A DNA stretch of 64,000 nt, from NCBI GenBank assembly GCA_958496175.1, contig OY292274.1:14405689-14469688 (forward strand), in the 5' to 3' direction. Position 1 is the stretch's first letter. Each line of letters starts with the position of its first letter. Below the pieces are notes generated by a model that made no database searches, was not told where the DNA came from, and was given only the letters and a program-made list of their open reading frames with translations. The translations under genes and the position numbers were made by a program. The DNA is from Sisyra terminalis. Its lineage: Eukaryota > Arthropoda > Insecta > Neuroptera > Sisyridae. Positions 59,342 to 64,000 of this stretch are shown here, piece by piece.

Positions 59342-60055
59342 TCATTCCTGGATTCGTTCAAAAAGCGTGGATTCATTAAAGCCATTTTTTGTGGATGTAC
59401 ACCAAAACTTAACTTTTATATGTAAAGAGGGTCTCTCTTTCACTTCCATCTAAAATAAAAGTTTTTAATTTAATCTGGGTATTAGGTACCTTGATACTTT
59501 GATCCAAAGATTTACATACTTACCACAAAAGTTTATTGTCTTTATTTAACTCTCATTTAACTTTTACGCAATTGTCTACAAAGAATTTGAAGTTGAGTAA
59601 AACTTGAAGTAATTTCACAAAATCTTCGTAAATTTTATTACATCTTATTGTCGGACTATTAATTTCATCTTATGACTCCAAAAAAAAAAAAAAAAAAAGG
59701 CGAAGACTGCAACGTGCAAAAGTAAGAGCCGAAGAGGAACTCGAATTGGGGAAAAACTTGGGATTATTGTTCTCTATCCTCACACATATCACATCTCATT
59801 TCCGCATTATTACTTTCAACCCATGTGTTCGATTAGTACTTGAGGATAGTAGTTTGTAGAAGCCAGAACCAAGTAGAGCTTCGTTGGTACTAATTCTTGT
59901 CAAATCTTCATCATCTGATCCGTGCAGTAATATGGACCTGGTAACTGAACAAAGAGTCAATATTCCTGATTCAAGTATGGTACTACCTAGGTACTACCAA
60001 ATGGTTCCAACAAATCCCGAGGGAATTAATTGAAATAACTTTTCAAATGACGTCA
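59342..60055 (-). pseudogene. Module C, third copy
   Basis: Same as 32714-33427 at offset 26,628, with the same lost start codon and poly-T run. Confidence 0.55.
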
Positions 60056-62583
60056 AACATAAGGGGCAATACTTAATAAACCCTGAGATAGATTGCCAAT
60101 AGAACACAAGACATTGTTAGAATACCTAATAGATAATATATATTAAGTTCCTAATAACTATACAACATGCAAAAGCAACAAGTAGCATTTGTTTGTATTC
60201 CATTGATTCCTATTTTGGAAAATTTAAATATCAATTTCGGAAATATATAATAATGCAAGCGATTAAATAAGACAATTAACATAATTTTAGGGCAACAATT
60301 AAGAGAAAATTACTTTTTTCTTGTGCATGAAAAACTAACCTCATTGTAGGTACTGTGCAATTTTTATCTTTCGACAATTTGAAAAATTTACTTACAGTTT
60401 TCCATTTCCATATTCCAATCGATGCACCAAATAATAGTTTTGCTATAAATTGAGAAATTTAATTAATAATGCACAAATTTCCGCTACTTTATCGCTGATT
60501 TCATTGCAACTTGGTCGATCAAAACAACAGGTGGTCGGCAGTTGTTGTATGTGTATGTATACACATAAAAGGAGAATAATAATAATAAAGTAAGTAGAAA
60601 AGATCGATGAAATGCAAGTTAAAGAGAGAAGTGAATAGTATCACGTAAACTAACATTTCCAACATTTTCCACCCGTCCCCATATTCCTTTCGACTCCTTA
60701 ATACTTCGAAAGGTAAAAATAACGCTTTGCATTTTCCCTGTTTTTAGTTGAACATAATTTATTTTTCACCAATTAAGGGCATATCCTAAGTGGGGGGATC
60801 GTGGGGATCAATTCAAGGCATTCAAGTTAACCAAAAAAATAATGCCAATCAGGCAGTTATTGTACTGTTCAAACGGTTCTAAACGATTCGGAATGTTCAA
60901 TAAAACATGAACGACCATTGTTGTATTGAACTGCCCCCTAGCGAAATAATATGACAATACCTTTGAATTTTAAAATATAAAATTTTTGAACCCAAAACTT
61001 GGACCATAAAAATGTAACGCCTTTAATATTGGAATGACATTGAATTACAGCAATAAAGAAATTTAAAATTAAATAAGGGCAAGAGAGTTTATGGAGAGTG
61101 TAGGTAGCTCAGAATTCTCACAGAACACCCTAAACATATCTAAAACAAATATTATTTTTCTATCCAATTTTCCTTTTTTCCCCATCAAAGTCTGACACAA
61201 TAATGAAAATTGCAAACCACAACATTATAGGTCCATAAGAAGCTAAAATGAAAAAGCTTTTTCTTTAATAAATCCAAGTTAAAATAAAAAGCGTTGAATA
61301 TGGCAAAGGGTGTGGGAATTGTCATTTGATTGTTTGCAAATGAAAAAGGCGAAACTAGAAAAATAAATAAAACCGGCTCTAGAATTTAATCGTGAAAATC
61401 ATAAGGAAAAAAATTGGAATATTTAATTCATATTCTAGCGATTTTCCTTTGACAAGTAATGTGACAGCGGTGAAAAAATTTTCATATTGCAAACCTTTTC
61501 TTTGGGCACATTCAACATAACCTTTTGTCTAACTTTTTAGATGAAAGAAAAACTGGTCAATAAAATAATGATTTCCCAACTGTAGGCATTCTGAAATGAC
61601 AATTTTTAGTTCGTTATAAATAAAAATTTACTTGAAAACCCAATGGAACCAAGAATTTCTTTCAGTGTTCAAATAGTTCAAACGAAAATGTATGGCAATT
61701 ATTGTATGAAACTGGCCTCTGGTTAATGAACTTTACAATATCTTTGAATTTGAAAATATGAAATTTTTGAACGCTTTGAAACCACGGAATATGTTAAAAC
61801 TATAAAAATTAAATCCTATTATATTGGGACCATTTGAACTCTTAAATAGCGATCTACATATAATAACTAATATCAATAATTTACTGATTATTTGGTTTCA
61901 ATGTAAACCAGAAAAATCGACATTGTAATTGAATTGGATTAAATCTAATGTGAACAATCCATTAGCAACCTGTAGGTACTGACCTCATATTCCTATCGAT
62001 AATTTATTTAAAAAAAAAAAAGCAATAAGAAAGTTTCTTTAATTCAATTCGGTTAGTGCAATACTTTAGTTATTCAGCGTTAAGAATTTAAAAAGCTTCC
62101 AACAAATAGTTTTACATTAAATAAAAATTATTTAAAATAATAATTAAGAGAACATTTTTCACCGAATTCAATTAAGAAGAGCCAATGTAATCTCACCTTC
62201 ATTTAAAAACTACTTGTCGTAGGTACTATCTTCTATCAATCCATACAACTTATTTTGAAAATAATTACGAGAGAGTACTTATTTGAGCCTTTAATTAAAA
62301 TCCCAAACAAATTCCTAATCAAGAATCAGTTGAATTAGCCGATGCAATTGCTTTAATAACTAAGGAAATTTAATTGATTTTTCCTTTTTCAAGTTGAATT
62401 TTAATTCAATTGAATTATGTATATAGTGCAGAAGTTAACAATATCGTTTGCAGTGTAAATCTAGGAAATGTTTATGAGATATTTTTTAAAGGCTTAATAA
62501 AATCTTAAAAATGTTTTGATACTTGATAATAAATTTAAATAAACCATTGTGACGTTATCCTGAATATTAAAATGAATTCTTTT

Positions 62584-62686
62584 AAGAAAAAGATGCAATG
62601 ATGTTGCCTTAATAGTTTGATGAATACTTAAATTTCTATCAGTGGCTTAAATATTAAAGTATTTTTAGATATTTATCTATATGCAG
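62584..62686. other. Copy-specific 103-bp segment in the third copy
   Basis: Replaces 21 bp (attcttttattctttttctgt) present in copies 1 and 2 between gaattctttt and gcaagtgcacag. It removes half of the hairpin at 35971-35990. Shows that the third copy is a separate locus or allele and not a repeated read of the second. Confidence 0.75.
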
Positions 62687-63001
62687 CAAGTGCACAGAAT
62701 GTAGTATAACATAAACAATTTGTTAAATTTGTGTGCTTATGAAAATTAAATATTTTAGCAATTAAAAAAAATGATGTCTACAATAATTTTCTTTGTTACT
62801 TATGAAATTTACAAAATCAATTTTAAAATCAACTATACCTACAAACTTTTCACACTTCATCACAATAACGACACAATAGTTTAATTATAAATCAAGTGAC
62901 GGGTACAATTAATTTGTACAAACCAGTAGAAGAAATTTAAATTTCTGCCGTTGAAATCGTCGTCGATCGGCGCCACTCCAAGCCCTATATAAATGGGGAG
63001 A

Positions 63002-63207
63002 AAATATACATCTTTTATTTTACATTTACACTTAGTGTAGCATATATCTATGGATATTATATCAATATTTATGCATCAATATCATTCTTCTATTATTAGC
63101 TGCGCTTGCAATATATATATGGGAATAGTTGATCTTCATAATCTCGATGACAATTGATTTGTTTTCGTTGAATAAATTAAAATCATCTAAAAAAAAAAAA
63201 AAAAAAA
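63002..63207 (+). other. Short TATA-to-poly(A) unit, third copy
   Basis: Same unit in the third copy, with AATAAA near 63,172 and an A run beginning near 63,189; TATATAAA lies just before the start given. Confidence 0.33.
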
Positions 63208-64000
63208 CTTAAATTAATTTCACCACTTACTTAACAAATATTAATTAATCCTATTTGAAGTAATGTATGATATTGTTATGCTAAATCACCTAAACGATGA
63301 TAACACAGTAGGTGGTCTTACAACTGTTGTAAATCCAATTGGAATGAATTTACAACGATACACCACGAGAGGTATACGGGGTGATTACGTATGAGTATTT
63401 AAAGATAAATATTCCGAATACAAAATGAATATTGTCTAGGTAAGCTATACTTATGCAATCGTTGATATTAACCAGAACCAATATAACATAGTGAATAATA
63501 TCAACTTACTTGAATTATAAATGATTATCTAATCTCTGGATGCATTTCTCCTGCACAGCGTCATAGAAAGATTTTTACAATCCAAAGGTACGTTTTCCAA
63601 CTGATTTCTCATAAACGCGCCATAAGTACCTACTTTGTGGATGTACGCCAAAATGTTTCTTTTATATTATAGATGAACTTTTTTTTCTTGTTCAACCTAA
63701 AAAAATAGTTTTAAATTTCCATTCTATTACATAGTATCATGTACCAGAAAACTTATTACCTCAAAAGCCTTTTGTCGTCAACTCTCTGCTTACTTTAAGC
63801 GTAATTATGGTTGTCTACGAGAAACTTAAATTGGAGAAAAACTTGAGTGATAGTTTTGCACATCCACATCCACATTATTACTTTCATTCCATGGGGGGAG
63901 CAAGATAGTAAAGTTGGGAACAGAAGCGTACGAAAAAAAGGAACAAATGGGAAGAGTGAAGACATCTTGAGATGTAAACTTCTGTTAATTCTTCTTCGCC

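Larger units (their letters stand above)
58529..64000 (-). repeat. Third copy of the inner segment (runs off the window)
   Basis: From about 58853 the sequence equals 32225 onwards at a constant offset of 26,628, and 58529-58852 equals the reverse complement of 29957-30279, which the second copy lacks. The copy continues to the window end. At several variant sites (12-bp indel near 63,855, 4-bp indel near 60,130, single base near 61,570, substitution near 62,405) it agrees with the second copy against the first. It carries modules C and D and the TATA-to-poly(A) unit. Confidence 0.95.

Noticed and set aside
1..64000. tRNA genes, intact rRNA genes, viral genes or toxin genes
   Set aside because: None recognised on either strand by eye; only half 5S pseudogenes were found. 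A tRNA covariance scan would be needed to exclude a diverged tRNA.

Overview
The window looks like a piece of an AT-rich arthropod (most likely insect) nuclear chromosome. Reasons: no prokaryotic-type genes or ribosome binding sites, very low coding density, short exon-like open frames bounded by AG acceptors and GT donors, AATAAA signals, a 341-bp satellite, 5S rRNA pseudogenes, a remnant of a non-LTR retrotransposon and a DNA transposon with subterminal repeats. The string taggtacc/ggtaccta is very common. I cannot name the species. No complete conserved gene is recognisable.

The dominant feature is architecture. From 4827 to 29956 the sequence is repeated in inverted orientation from 32225 to 58517 at very high identity, giving a palindrome with arms of about 25 kb and a 2.3-kb spacer. 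For the inner part positions pair as x and about 62163-x, for the outer part as x and about 63344-x. The inverted inner segment then starts again at 58529 and runs off the window end, so the right half is also a head-to-tail tandem repeat with a period of 26,628 bp. In the left half a 171-bp piece at 30471-30641 repeats 4758-4928 after 25,713 bp, so the left half was a tandem array too. I write P for 4758-11408 and Q for 12048-30279; the order is satellite region, P, Q, start of P, transposon 1, inverted Q, transposon 2, inverted P, inverted Q again.

Region by region. 1-4757 occurs only once: a first exon of a repeated gene family, a fragment of a foldback-type repeat, 4.6 copies of a 341-bp satellite with a 682-bp higher-order unit, two head-to-head half 5S rRNA pseudogenes, and a decayed paralogue of the family found in Q. 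P carries a small gene-like unit (4758-5131), a 2.5-kb foldback composite repeat (5575-8145), a conserved block with a CRE palindrome and a YY1-like motif, and a three-exon gene-like unit on the minus strand (8569-9219). 11408-12048 holds exon copies present only in the left arm. Q carries several diverged paralogues of one unrecognised multi-exon gene family on both strands, a run of segments that all begin with the same acceptor and phase (CAG then AT), a short TATA-to-poly(A) unit and long AT-rich stretches without genes. The spacer and the right arm carry two 1583-bp copies of one DNA transposon.

How it fits together: the repeated exon modules look like a lineage-specific gene family that expanded inside a large tandem/inverted array. 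Most copies show frameshifts, in-frame stops or phases that do not join, so many are probably pseudogenes, but the open frames end at splice signals too often to be noise. The palindrome centre sits in a transposon copy that lacks a target-site duplication and has unlike flanks, while the other copy has a TT duplication. This suggests that recombination at the element made the inversion. An assembly error must be excluded first.
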